Assembly: GCA_937926545.1 (NCBI GenBank)
Contig: CALAZW010000067.1
Location: 24,230-88,229 of the forward strand
DNA from: an uncultured Helcococcus sp.
GTDB taxonomy: Bacteria > Bacillota > Clostridia > Tissierellales > Peptoniphilaceae
Length of the DNA stretch: 64,000 nt
Direction of reading: 5' to 3'
Position 1 is the first letter of the stretch; each line of letters opens with the position of its first letter. The translations under genes were made by a program, and so were the position numbers. The notes under the pieces were generated by a model. It made no database searches, was not told the origin of the DNA, and worked only from the letters and a program-made list of their open reading frames with translations. Positions 57,924 to 64,000 of this stretch are shown in pieces.

Positions 57924-57967
57924 TTGCCTATTTGGCATTTTCTGATATAATGTTTTTCTGATATAAT
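57924..57967 (+). promoter_or_regulatory. Tandem extended -10 promoters of ppa
   Basis: The 11-mer TCTGATATAAT occurs twice (57941-57951 and 57957-57967), each an extended -10 (TGATATAAT), 16 bp apart. The first has TTGCCT (57924-57929) 16 bp upstream of its TATAAT. Two start sites upstream of ppa are likely. Confidence 0.65.
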
Positions 57968-57993
57968 AAAGGAAAAAGGAAAAGAGGTATTTA

Positions 57994-58518
57994 ATGAGAA
58001 GTATTAAACATGAATTTTATGAAAAAAATGATCCAGTAATAGTTGATGCATTTATAGAAATTCCCAAGGGAAGTAGTAATAAATATGAATTTGATCATGA
58101 GAGAGGAAGAATTATCCTAGATAGAGCCCTATACTCACCAATGTTTTATCCTACAGACTATGGTTTTGTACCAGACACCCTATCTGAAGACGGAGACCCT
58201 ATTGATATTTTAGTTATGATGGAACATCCAACCTTCCCAGGTTGTACCATAGAAGCTAGGGTTATTGGAATGTTTAAGATGGAAGATGACATGGGTATGG
58301 ATGAAAAACTAATAGCTGTTCCCATCCACGATCCTAGATATGATGATATTTATTCCCTAGGTGATTTAAGTAGCCATACAGAAAAAGAGTTTGAACATTT
58401 CTTTAGAGAATACAAGAGATTGGAAAATAAGGAAGTTATACCGGGAGGCTGGTATAATGTGGGAGATGCTAAAAAGGCCCTAGATGAAGCCAGGGAAAGG
58501 TACCAAAGAAATAAGTAG
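57994..58518 (+). CDS. ppa: Inorganic pyrophosphatase, family I
   Basis: The 174-aa soluble pyrophosphatase hydrolyses PPi from biosynthetic reactions. The metal-binding motif D66-G-D68-P-I-D71 and the EIPKGSSNKYEFD substrate-binding segment are intact. Most Firmicutes use the manganese-dependent family II enzyme, so the family I form is notable but not unique. It is monocistronic, with tandem promoters and a strong terminator. Confidence 0.96.
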   Translation: MRSIKHEFYEKNDPVIVDAFIEIPKGSSNKYEFDHERGRIILDRALYSPMFYPTDYGFVPDTLSEDGDPIDILVMMEHPTFPGCTIEARVIGMFKMEDDMGMDEKLIAVPIHDPRYDDIYSLGDLSSHTEKEFEHFFREYKRLENKEVIPGGWYNVGDAKKALDEARERYQRNK

Positions 58519-58524
58519 AAGAAG

Positions 58525-58549
58525 AATCCAGATAGTCTGGATTTTTTTT
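58525..58549 (+). terminator. Terminator of ppa
   Basis: An 8-bp stem AATCCAGA/TCTGGATT with a 3-nt loop is followed by T6. Confidence 0.88.
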
Positions 58550-58608
58550 GTTATAGATTACAAAAAGGTTACAAAGTATGGTAAGATATTTATAGTAAGG
58601 AGGTTATG

Positions 58609-59415
58609 ATGAGAGAAAATAAAATTTTAAGAAACTTCTTGAGTTTTATCCTTAGCCTAGGTCTAGTTTTTCTTTTAGGTCTTTCAAATTTTGCCTTGGC
58701 CATAGATCAAAAGGATCTGGATGATATGGATAAGTTGGATTATAATATTGAAAAAACCTACTATTCCATAGGTGCCAATGTGAGGGACCTGGACAACCAT
58801 AAACTGGGCTATCTTCACAAGGGAAGATATATAAATGGCAGGGAAGACAAGAGCTATGTATATTTTACCTACCATGGCCAAGATGCCAAGGTTAGTAAAA
58901 ACTTTTTAAACTATAATCTAAATACCTATGCCTCCAAGGGGGTAAATATCAGGGATTTATCAGGTAATAAACTTGCCTATCTAAAGGCCGGAACTACTAT
59001 TAAGGGCCATAGACAAGGAAAATATATCTACTTTACCTATAATAATAAAACGGCTAGAATAGATAGATCCTTTGCAAGACTTAATGGCCAATCCTATACT
59101 TCCAAGGGACTTAATGTGAGAAATATTCATGGACTTAAAATTGGATATTTAAGTTATGGTCGTGTAATAACTGGCTATGAAAAAAATGATTTGATTCATT
59201 TTAATTACAATAATATACCAGCTACTGTTGATCCTCAGTTTACCATAAAAAATAAGGAATTTATTTCCAGGGGAGCAAATGTTAGAGATCTTAAGGGGAA
59301 AAAATTAGGCTATCTAAAAGCAGGTGAAATCCTTGATGGTTACAAGTCCAAGGACTATATTTATTTTGAATACCAGGGCCAAAGAGCAAGGGTTTTAAGT
59401 AAATTTGTCAGGTAA
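58609..59415 (+). CDS. Secreted protein with four SH3-like repeats
   Basis: The 268-aa product has a Sec signal peptide with probable cleavage after NFALA (residue ~31). Four repeats of about 54 residues follow, starting near 52, 107, 161 and 216. Each has the pattern S-x-G-x-N-V-R-D-L-x-x-x-K-L-G-Y-L-x-x-G-x-x-I-x-G, then Y-I-Y-F-x-Y and A-R-V-x-x-x-F, as in bacterial SH3b domains. Such domains bind the cell wall. No enzymatic domain or anchor is present. Two adjacent ATGs exist; the second (58609) is better spaced from GGAGG. Confidence 0.82.
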   Translation: MRENKILRNFLSFILSLGLVFLLGLSNFALAIDQKDLDDMDKLDYNIEKTYYSIGANVRDLDNHKLGYLHKGRYINGREDKSYVYFTYHGQDAKVSKNFLNYNLNTYASKGVNIRDLSGNKLAYLKAGTTIKGHRQGKYIYFTYNNKTARIDRSFARLNGQSYTSKGLNVRNIHGLKIGYLSYGRVITGYEKNDLIHFNYNNIPATVDPQFTIKNKEFISRGANVRDLKGKKLGYLKAGEILDGYKSKDYIYFEYQGQRARVLSKFVR

Positions 59416-59436
59416 AGTAATTTTTTTTACTTTACC
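59411..59436 (+). terminator. Terminator-like hairpin after the SH3-repeat gene
   Basis: GGTAAAGTAA and TTACTTTACC pair perfectly around T6, overlapping the stop codon. The downstream U-tract is short (CTTTG). Confidence 0.6.
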
Positions 59437-59438
59437 CT

Positions 59439-59467
59439 TTGACTTTTTCTTTGAAATCGACTAAGAT
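59439..59467 (+). promoter_or_regulatory. Promoter of tRNA-Thr
   Basis: TTGACT (59439-59444) and TAAGAT (59462-59467) are 17 bp apart, 11 bp before the tRNA 5' end. Confidence 0.65.
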
Positions 59468-59478
59468 ATTAATGTATT

Positions 59479-59554
59479 GCTCTCTTAGCTCAGTAGGTAG
59501 AGCGCTTCCATGGTAAGGAAGAGGTCGCCGGTTCAATTCCGGCAGTGAGCTCCA
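59479..59554 (+). tRNA. tRNA-Thr (anticodon GGU)
   Basis: The 76-nt cloverleaf has canonical numbering, with D arm GCTC/GAGC, anticodon arm CTTCC/GGAAG, anticodon GGT at 34-36 (reads ACC/ACU), T arm GCCGG/CCGGC and encoded CCA. The discriminator is U73. The acceptor stem has one mismatch, U5-U68. It is isolated, with its own promoter and terminator. Confidence 0.95.
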
Positions 59555-59557
59555 TTA

Positions 59558-59589
59558 GCAGTCATTCTGGGGAGGATGACTGCTTTTTT
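59558..59589 (+). terminator. Terminator of tRNA-Thr
   Basis: GCAGTCAT/ATGACTGC with a 10-nt loop is followed by TTTTTT. It lies between the tRNA and the convergent Nmad1 gene. Confidence 0.85.
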
Positions 59590-59878
59590 ATTTGTCTTTT
59601 TCTCTTTTTTCTATTTCCATAACAGTCATAATACAGTAGTTGGCCAAATCCAAAAGAGTATCTTTTATCGCCTCATCCTCCACTGCTATCTCCTGGTTAT
59701 AAGCTAAATTTTTTATCCTGGAATACTTGTCTCCCATTCTTACTACAGCACTAATTAATCCAAATTCTTCAAAGGACTGGCCAAAAGAATCCCCATAGTC
59801 CTTATTCTTTTCATAGTAGGTCTTGTTTAACCTATCACATATTTCCTTGTGTCTTAAAGCATTTTCCTTAGCAGTCAT
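59588..59878 (-). CDS. Nmad1 (DUF1599) family protein
   Basis: The 96-aa protein fits the nucleotide modification-associated domain 1 family, with K-N-x-D-Y-G-D-S-F, SAVVRMGDKYSRIKNL and DTLLDLANYC as its conserved segments. The family is common in Firmicutes and phages; an all-alpha, MazG-like NTP-binding role has been proposed but no reaction is established. Its ATG overlaps the ssb stop (ATGA), so the two are translationally coupled. Confidence 0.82.
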   Translation of the reverse strand: MTAKENALRHKEICDRLNKTYYEKNKDYGDSFGQSFEEFGLISAVVRMGDKYSRIKNLAYNQEIAVEDEAIKDTLLDLANYCIMTVMEIEKREKDK

Positions 59879-60303
59879 TTTTCCTCCTTATAATCATTAT
59901 TTTCTTCTTCATGTATAGTCCAACCCTTAACCATCATTTCCATGTATTTGTTAGCCTTATCCTCACTTTTATAATCTAAAAAATCTATTCTTCTCACCAG
60001 GACTTGGCTGGTATATATTAGCCTTCCCTTATACTTATAGTTAGAGGTGGTTAAATGGCCTTCTAGGGCTATTCTATCCCCCTTGCCAGTATATTTGTAT
60101 AGGTCCAGGGCCAAGCTTCCCCTGGCCTTGATTTTAATGAAATCTGTATGGGGTTTTTTTGCCTCTATGGCCTGGTCTCTTTTTTCCCTGGACATGGGTC
60201 TTTCTACAGCCAAAATAAAGCGGGCTATGGCCAGATGATCTTCTTTTCTATAACTTATTCTTACATTATCTGTTAGTCGACCTAGTAGGACTACCCTGTT
60301 CAT
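59875..60303 (-). CDS. Short single-stranded DNA-binding protein (SsbB-like)
   Basis: The 142-aa protein has an SSB OB-fold (residues ~1-108; MNRVVLLGRLTDNVRISYRK, FIKIKARGSLALDLYKYTGKGDRIALEG). The Gly/Pro-rich linker and the acidic C-terminal tip (DDDIPF type) of replicative SSB are absent; the tail ends NNDYKEEK. This resembles the competence-type SsbB more than the main SSB. It lies downstream of a good promoter and is coupled to an Nmad1 gene. With comEC nearby, a role in DNA uptake is possible but unproven. Confidence 0.85.
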   Translation of the reverse strand: MNRVVLLGRLTDNVRISYRKEDHLAIARFILAVERPMSREKRDQAIEAKKPHTDFIKIKARGSLALDLYKYTGKGDRIALEGHLTTSNYKYKGRLIYTSQVLVRRIDFLDYKSEDKANKYMEMMVKGWTIHEEENNDYKEEK

Positions 60304-60324
60304 TTAATCCCTCCTATATATAAA

Positions 60325-60354
60325 ATTGTATTATTTTTTATATTTATAAGTCAA
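60325..60354 (-). promoter_or_regulatory. Promoter of the ssb-Nmad1 pair
   Basis: TTGACT (60349-60354) and TACAAT (60325-60330) are 18 bp apart on the minus strand. AGGAGGGA precedes the ssb start. Confidence 0.75.
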
Positions 60355-60386
60355 GCCCAAGTTTACTTATTTTTAAATAAATAAAA

Positions 60387-60405
60387 AAAGCACCTAGGGT
60401 GCTTT
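60387..60405 (-). terminator. Minus-strand terminator upstream of ssb
   Basis: AAAGCACC and GGTGCTTT pair around 3 nt, followed on the minus strand by TTTTTTAT. There is no protein gene directly upstream of it: the nearest (AraC type) already has its own terminator at 60889-60922. Confidence 0.75.
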
Positions 60406-60888
60406 ATGAAAATATCGATATGAGGTTTGCATTTTAATAGCAATTTTAGATAATGATTAAATATTCTAAAAGGGGATTTATAAAATACTTTATAAAATAA
60501 TTAGTTTCTATTAAAATACAATCGATATAGTCTTCTTTTTGTTATGTAAAATGTTTATTTACAAAAGTGTAAATTATGTCATTTACTTAGGGTTATCCCT
60601 TGCTTTATAAGTCTAACTAGTATATAATTAAACATGAGTTATATGAATCTATAATTAGATTTACATCCAAACTAATTATTAACAAAAAGGTCCCGAGAGG
60701 GATTTTTTTGTTGCCTAATTTGGAAAAAACTCTTAATAAAAAATACCTCCTAAGAAATATCTTTTATTTATATATAAGTGTACATGCATTTAAATAGTAC
60801 TGTCTATATATGTTTTACACTTCTTAAAGTATTCTTTTTATGGGTAGATATATTTTTGTCAATTTGCTGTTGGATTAATATATAAAAG
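60406..60888. other. Non-coding stretch with internal promoter- and terminator-like elements
   Basis: No ORF longer than about 20 codons is credible here. The region holds a minus-strand TTGACA-16 bp-TAAAAA pair (60835-60862) and an orphan TTAGGAGGTA on minus (~60746-60755). It also holds a plus-strand TTGCTT-17 bp-TATAAT pair (60600-60628) and a 14-bp-stem hairpin (60681-60712). The dyad TTTACA-4-TGTAAA (60558-60573) and further AAGTGTA copies at 60776 and 60814 are present. One or two small RNAs are possible. Confidence 0.45.
60600..60712 (+). ncRNA. Candidate small RNA of about 80 nt
   Basis: TTGCTT (60600-60605) and TATAAT (60623-60628) at 17 bp would start a transcript near 60635. It would end at a hairpin with arms AACAAAAAGGTCCC/GGGATTTTTTTGTT (60681-60712, two G-T pairs, GAGA loop) whose 3' arm is T-rich. 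Only a 6-codon ORF lies inside. Existence of the RNA is inferred from signals alone. Confidence 0.35.
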
Positions 60889-60922
60889 AGGTGCTTTCGT
60901 TTACTTATCAACAAAAGCACCT
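60889..60922 (-). terminator. Terminator of the AraC-type gene
   Basis: AGGTGCTTT/AAAGCACCT with a 16-nt loop is followed by CTTTTATA on the minus strand, 6 nt after the stop codon. Confidence 0.75.
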
Positions 60923-60928
60923 GGTCTT

Positions 60929-63169
60929 CTATATTCTATAATAGCTGGTGAAAATAATTGTATAGGGTTCTATCTTAATTTTTCTGGTGTAGTTATCAAT
61001 TGAATTAATTATATCTATCTTTTTTCTGGGAGAATTTATATTGGTAACATAATTAATCTCATCATCTGTTAAATAATAATCCTCATTAAAGTCATTTATA
61101 ATGTAGGAACTATTACCATTTTTCAAGTTTATAATCCAGGTTACCACCTTGTAGCGTCCCCTCAGGTTACTTATATTTAAGTCTATATGACGACTAAACC
61201 TTTCTAAATAGCTAAAGTTTTTCTTTTTAGCAAAGTTATTATCCAACAACATATTATTATGAATTAGTATATTAAAATCATCATTGTGGTTGGTAGCTAA
61301 ACATCCAGCTTCATTTAGGATAATATCTCCCTTAAATTGGTTAAGTAGTTGAAGGGAGAAATAAAGGGAAGTCTTAAATTGTCCCTTGTCCATAAGCTCA
61401 GTTTTTCTTATACTTCCATCGCTGATGTTTTTTAGTTGGTAGTAGACCATCTTGTTTAGACCCAGCCCTACCATGGTTTCAAAGTTTAAATAGGCCATTT
61501 TTAAATGTTCATATAAAAATGAATCATTGGCCACCTTACTATAGTATTCATCCTCATACTCTATATTCATATCACACAGGACCAATTCATAGCCTTGGGC
61601 TATATCATAGGCTTCCTTATAATATTCTTTTATGGATCTGCCAAAGTCTCCAAAAAGCTCAGTTTTAAATTTAATATCCTTAGGGTCTATAACTTCCTCA
61701 TAGATTATGTTAAAGAAAACCTTTCTTATCTTATATAGATCCTGGTTATTTAGGATACTAAAGTTTTCCATCAACTGATCCTTATTTTGATCTCCCAAAT
61801 ACAAGCATATTTTAGCATCTTTGCCAAATACATTTTCTACAGCCTTGCGTCTTTTTCTAAAGTAATCTTCTAGAAGATCCACGTCCCTATCAGTTTTTAA
61901 GCTTATGATCCAGTCATACTCGATACAAATACTTCTGGTAACTACAGTTAAGATGCTATTCATAAAGGACTCTAATATCCTATAGTCTCTAAGACTATAG
62001 TAGCCATACTCTTTTTTATGGATATCCACAGCCAAGCCCACCTTTATATCCAGCTTGGTCAATAGTTCCAAAAGGCTTAAAAGTTCATTGAAGCTGATTT
62101 TCTTGTCCATATAGTTAATATAAATAGTTTCCTCATAGTCCCTATCTATACTTATATCTATAACCAAATAGTTGATTTTTATTTGATTGTTTATTTCAAT
62201 GATTTTGTCATAGTAGTCGCTTCCCAATTTATTCAAGGAATAGATGGAGATCCCATCAAAGTTAAAGCTTCCCTGGCTCTTATCCTTTCTTAAGCTATAG
62301 CTATTATAGTGCCCGTATTTTTGATAAACTTCCTCATAGGATATGTTGGATACTTCTTCCTTGGCCATATTGTATAGTTCAAAGTTGTCTTTATTAAGAG
62401 GCTTTTTACTATTAAAGATTAACTTGTATTCTGAAGGCAGCATGTCTATATGCTTGGAAAAGATATCATAAAGACTCTTGGAGGAAAGATAACCTATATT
62501 AAAAGCTATTTCTTCCATGCTTTGTTCTGTATCTATAAGTAGCTGGGAGGCCTTGGGTAGTTTGGCTATTTGCTTATACATGGATAGGGATATACCTGTT
62601 TTTTTCTTAAACACATTGGAAAAGTAATTGGAGCTAACATTTAATATTTCAGCTATTTCCTCTAAATTTTTATCTATATAATCAAAATCATGCTCTCTCT
62701 GTCTTATAAACCTATCTAAAATGTCATTTTCCTTATTTTTTCTTAAACTATTTACTATAAAGTTATTGGTAGACAGATTATCAATAAAATTTTCTATGTA
62801 GTAGCTATAAAGTTTTTGATCCTTATTCTTATTTTCAAAAATATTAAATACATTTTCCAATAAAAATTTATCTGAATAAGATTTATCTATATAGTTATAG
62901 TAATTAATTTTATATTTTCCCTTAGACTTCAGGTAATCTTTGCTATACTCCAAATCAAATATCAAATTATTTTCCTTACCAGCTGTAGGATAAATTATAG
63001 CTACCTCATAGGGGTTAACTATTAATATTTCATTTTTCTCTACAGTATAGGATACATTATTAATTTTTACATTAATAGATCCACTGATGGGTATATACAT
63101 TTTTAATGTGTTATTTAACTTTACCTGTATTCTTTCTATGGAATACAAACTTATCTTACAATCATTCAT
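60929..63169 (-). CDS. AraC-type transcription regulator with large C-terminal domain
   Basis: The 746-aa protein has an N-terminal cupin-like region (~1-110) and two AraC helix-turn-helices at ~160-258 (LEEIAEILNVSSNYFSNVFKKKTG; MEEIAFNIGYLSSKSLYDIF). A ~480-aa C-terminal part follows, with an alternating pattern suggestive of a GH39-like TIM barrel followed by beta-rich sequence. Similar AraC-GH39 fusions occur in Gram-positive cocci. Catalytic acids cannot be confirmed by eye. No membrane segment is seen. The ribosome-binding site is weak. A surface-protein gene lies upstream in the same direction. Confidence 0.78.
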   Translation of the reverse strand: MNDCKISLYSIERIQVKLNNTLKMYIPISGSINVKINNVSYTVEKNEILIVNPYEVAIIYPTAGKENNLIFDLEYSKDYLKSKGKYKINYYNYIDKSYSDKFLLENVFNIFENKNKDQKLYSYYIENFIDNLSTNNFIVNSLRKNKENDILDRFIRQREHDFDYIDKNLEEIAEILNVSSNYFSNVFKKKTGISLSMYKQIAKLPKASQLLIDTEQSMEEIAFNIGYLSSKSLYDIFSKHIDMLPSEYKLIFNSKKPLNKDNFELYNMAKEEVSNISYEEVYQKYGHYNSYSLRKDKSQGSFNFDGISIYSLNKLGSDYYDKIIEINNQIKINYLVIDISIDRDYEETIYINYMDKKISFNELLSLLELLTKLDIKVGLAVDIHKKEYGYYSLRDYRILESFMNSILTVVTRSICIEYDWIISLKTDRDVDLLEDYFRKRRKAVENVFGKDAKICLYLGDQNKDQLMENFSILNNQDLYKIRKVFFNIIYEEVIDPKDIKFKTELFGDFGRSIKEYYKEAYDIAQGYELVLCDMNIEYEDEYYSKVANDSFLYEHLKMAYLNFETMVGLGLNKMVYYQLKNISDGSIRKTELMDKGQFKTSLYFSLQLLNQFKGDIILNEAGCLATNHNDDFNILIHNNMLLDNNFAKKKNFSYLERFSRHIDLNISNLRGRYKVVTWIINLKNGNSSYIINDFNEDYYLTDDEINYVTNINSPRKKIDIINSIDNYTRKIKIEPYTIIFTSYYRI

Positions 63170-63241
63170 CTTATATTTCTACCTCTACATTTACTAATTT
63201 ATCATCTTACTTCTATTATACTATAAATAGATAAAAATAAT

Positions 63242-63262
63242 AAAGAAGGCTAGGCCTTCTTT
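63242..63262 (-). terminator. Terminator of the surface-protein gene
   Basis: AAAGAAGGC/GCCTTCTTT with a TAG loop is followed on the minus strand by TTATTATTTTTA, 7 nt after the stop codon. Confidence 0.82.
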
Positions 63263-63269
63263 ATATTTT

Positions 63270-64000
63270 TTATTCCTTAATTTTCTTTTGTCTTATGGAT
63301 ACCACCATTAGAATGCTAAGAAGTGCCAATAATGAATAAACCTCTACTCCACCATCTCCTGTTTGGGGAGCAGGTGACATTTTTTTATCCTGGTCCTTAT
63401 CATTTTCTGGTTTAGTCTTATGGCTTTCATTCTTGATACCTAGCACCGCTGAATCTTCATCCTCTTTTTCTTCTGGTATTTTTATAAAGCCTAGGACTCC
63501 ACTATCATCATCTTCTTCTTTTTCTTTTTTTTCATCTAGACATGGTATTTCTGGCTCAAGAGGCTCTATGAGTTCTGGAGTCTCTGGTTGAACTGGAGCA
63601 ATAGATATTCCGCTATCTTCACCTGGATGGTCATCCTTCTTATCTTCTACAGGCTTTTCCTGGTCTTTTTCAAGACCTGTTTGGTCCTTATCTTCCTTAA
63701 CAATAGGTTCCTCTTGCTCTTGGTCATCCTTCTTATCTTCTATAGGCTTTTCCTGGTCTTCTTTCTTTGCTTCATTGGCATAGTAGTCTTCCAAAGCCTT
63801 GTCATAGTCTTTTTCTGAATTTACCCAGTCGTCATGGTCTTTTTCTAGGGCTTCTTCTTTTTCCTTATTGGCATAGTAGTCTTCCAAAGCCTTGTCATAG
63901 TCTTTTTCTGAGTTTACCCAGTCTTCATGGTCTTTTTCTAGGGCGTCTTCTTTTTCCTTATTGGCATAGTAGTCTTCCAAAGCCTTGTCATAGTCTTTTT
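63270..64000 (-). CDS. C-terminal part of a sortase-anchored repeat surface protein (partial)
   Basis: The frame is open from the window edge to the stop at 63270, at least 243 codons, so the N terminus and signal peptide lie outside. Visible parts are 31-residue repeats (ALEDYYANKEKEEALEKDHD...), an acidic E/D/K-rich region with two DQEKP-x-EDKKDD copies, and a Pro-rich segment. The anchor is APQTGDGG, then a hydrophobic helix (VEVYSLLALLSILMVVSI) and RQKKIKE. APQTG replaces the usual LPxTG Leu with Ala. It is expected to be cell-wall linked; the ligand is unknown. Confidence 0.88.
   Translation of the reverse strand, partial: KDYDKALEDYYANKEKEDALEKDHEDWVNSEKDYDKALEDYYANKEKEEALEKDHDDWVNSEKDYDKALEDYYANEAKKEDQEKPIEDKKDDQEQEEPIVKEDKDQTGLEKDQEKPVEDKKDDHPGEDSGISIAPVQPETPELIEPLEPEIPCLDEKKEKEEDDDSGVLGFIKIPEEKEDEDSAVLGIKNESHKTKPENDKDQDKKMSPAPQTGDGGVEVYSLLALLSILMVVSIRQKKIKE
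63770..64000 (-). repeat. 93-bp tandem repeats in the surface-protein gene
   Basis: Units span 63891-63983 and 63798-63890, with a partial unit from 63797 down to ~63770 and another entering from the window edge. The first two units are nearly identical in DNA, suggesting recent duplication. The array continues beyond 64000. Confidence 0.9.

Noticed and set aside
60738..60755. Orphan TTAGGAGGTA on minus as a start site for a hidden gene
   Set aside because: The only codon at correct spacing is ATT and the frame ends after about 20 codons inside a hairpin. It is kept only as a note in the non-coding region.
63770..64000. Regularly spaced repeats that could suggest a CRISPR array
   Set aside because: The 93-bp units are in frame, contiguous and encode a 31-residue repeat; there are no spacers or cas genes.

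Overview
The window is a low-GC Firmicutes chromosome, most likely a non-sporulating, Gram-positive anaerobic coccus of the Peptoniphilaceae/Tissierellia type. This rests on gene content and protein character, because no 16S gene is present. Most genes lie on the minus strand. There are no transposases, integrases, phage genes or CRISPR arrays.

From about 0 to 26 kb the gene order follows the B. subtilis yqe-yqf housekeeping block. Read in the direction of transcription it runs holA, (rpsT), two lepB, lepA, hemW, hrcA-grpE-dnaK-dnaJ, prmA, rsmE, mtaB, hit, rpsU, nfeD-type gene, floA, small ORF, phoH, ybeY, dgkA-PAP2 fusion, era, recO, glyQ, glyS and ppsR. The sporulation genes found here in spore formers (gpr, spoIIP, yqfC, yqfD) are missing. 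Lineage-specific genes sit in the block instead: a SixA-like/CHAD protein between lepA and hemW, a charged lipoprotein near rpsU, and two signal peptidases.

From 26 to 39 kb lie a complete F1Fo ATP synthase operon (atpZ-I-B-E-F-H-A-G-D-C) whose c subunit carries the Na+-binding signature, then fhs, a short DtxR/MntR-type regulator, and a T-box-controlled ileS encoding a type-2 IleRS with an altered GIHH signature motif. From 39 to 43.4 kb are a COG4091 dehydrogenase-like gene, a BaiN-type flavoprotein, nth, and rodA on the plus strand. From 43.5 to 51.4 kb is an accessory module: response regulator, histidine kinase, ABC ATPase and two large FtsX-type permeases, with a dyad just upstream of the ABC genes.

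From 51.5 to 60.3 kb are comEC, an AlaX-like protein that has lost most of its zinc ligands, a sigma-region-4-like small protein, a HAD hydrolase, map, a TPR protein, ppa, a secreted SH3-like repeat protein, tRNA-Thr(GGU), and an Nmad1-ssb pair. The end of the window holds a 625-bp non-coding stretch with its own promoter- and terminator-like signals, a 746-aa AraC-type regulator, and the C-terminal part of a repeat-containing, sortase-anchored surface protein that runs off the window.

No single locus is demonstrably a new system. The most unusual observations are the GIHH IleRS2, the SixA-like/CHAD protein, the ligand-poor AlaX-like protein, and the non-coding region at 60.4-60.9 kb.
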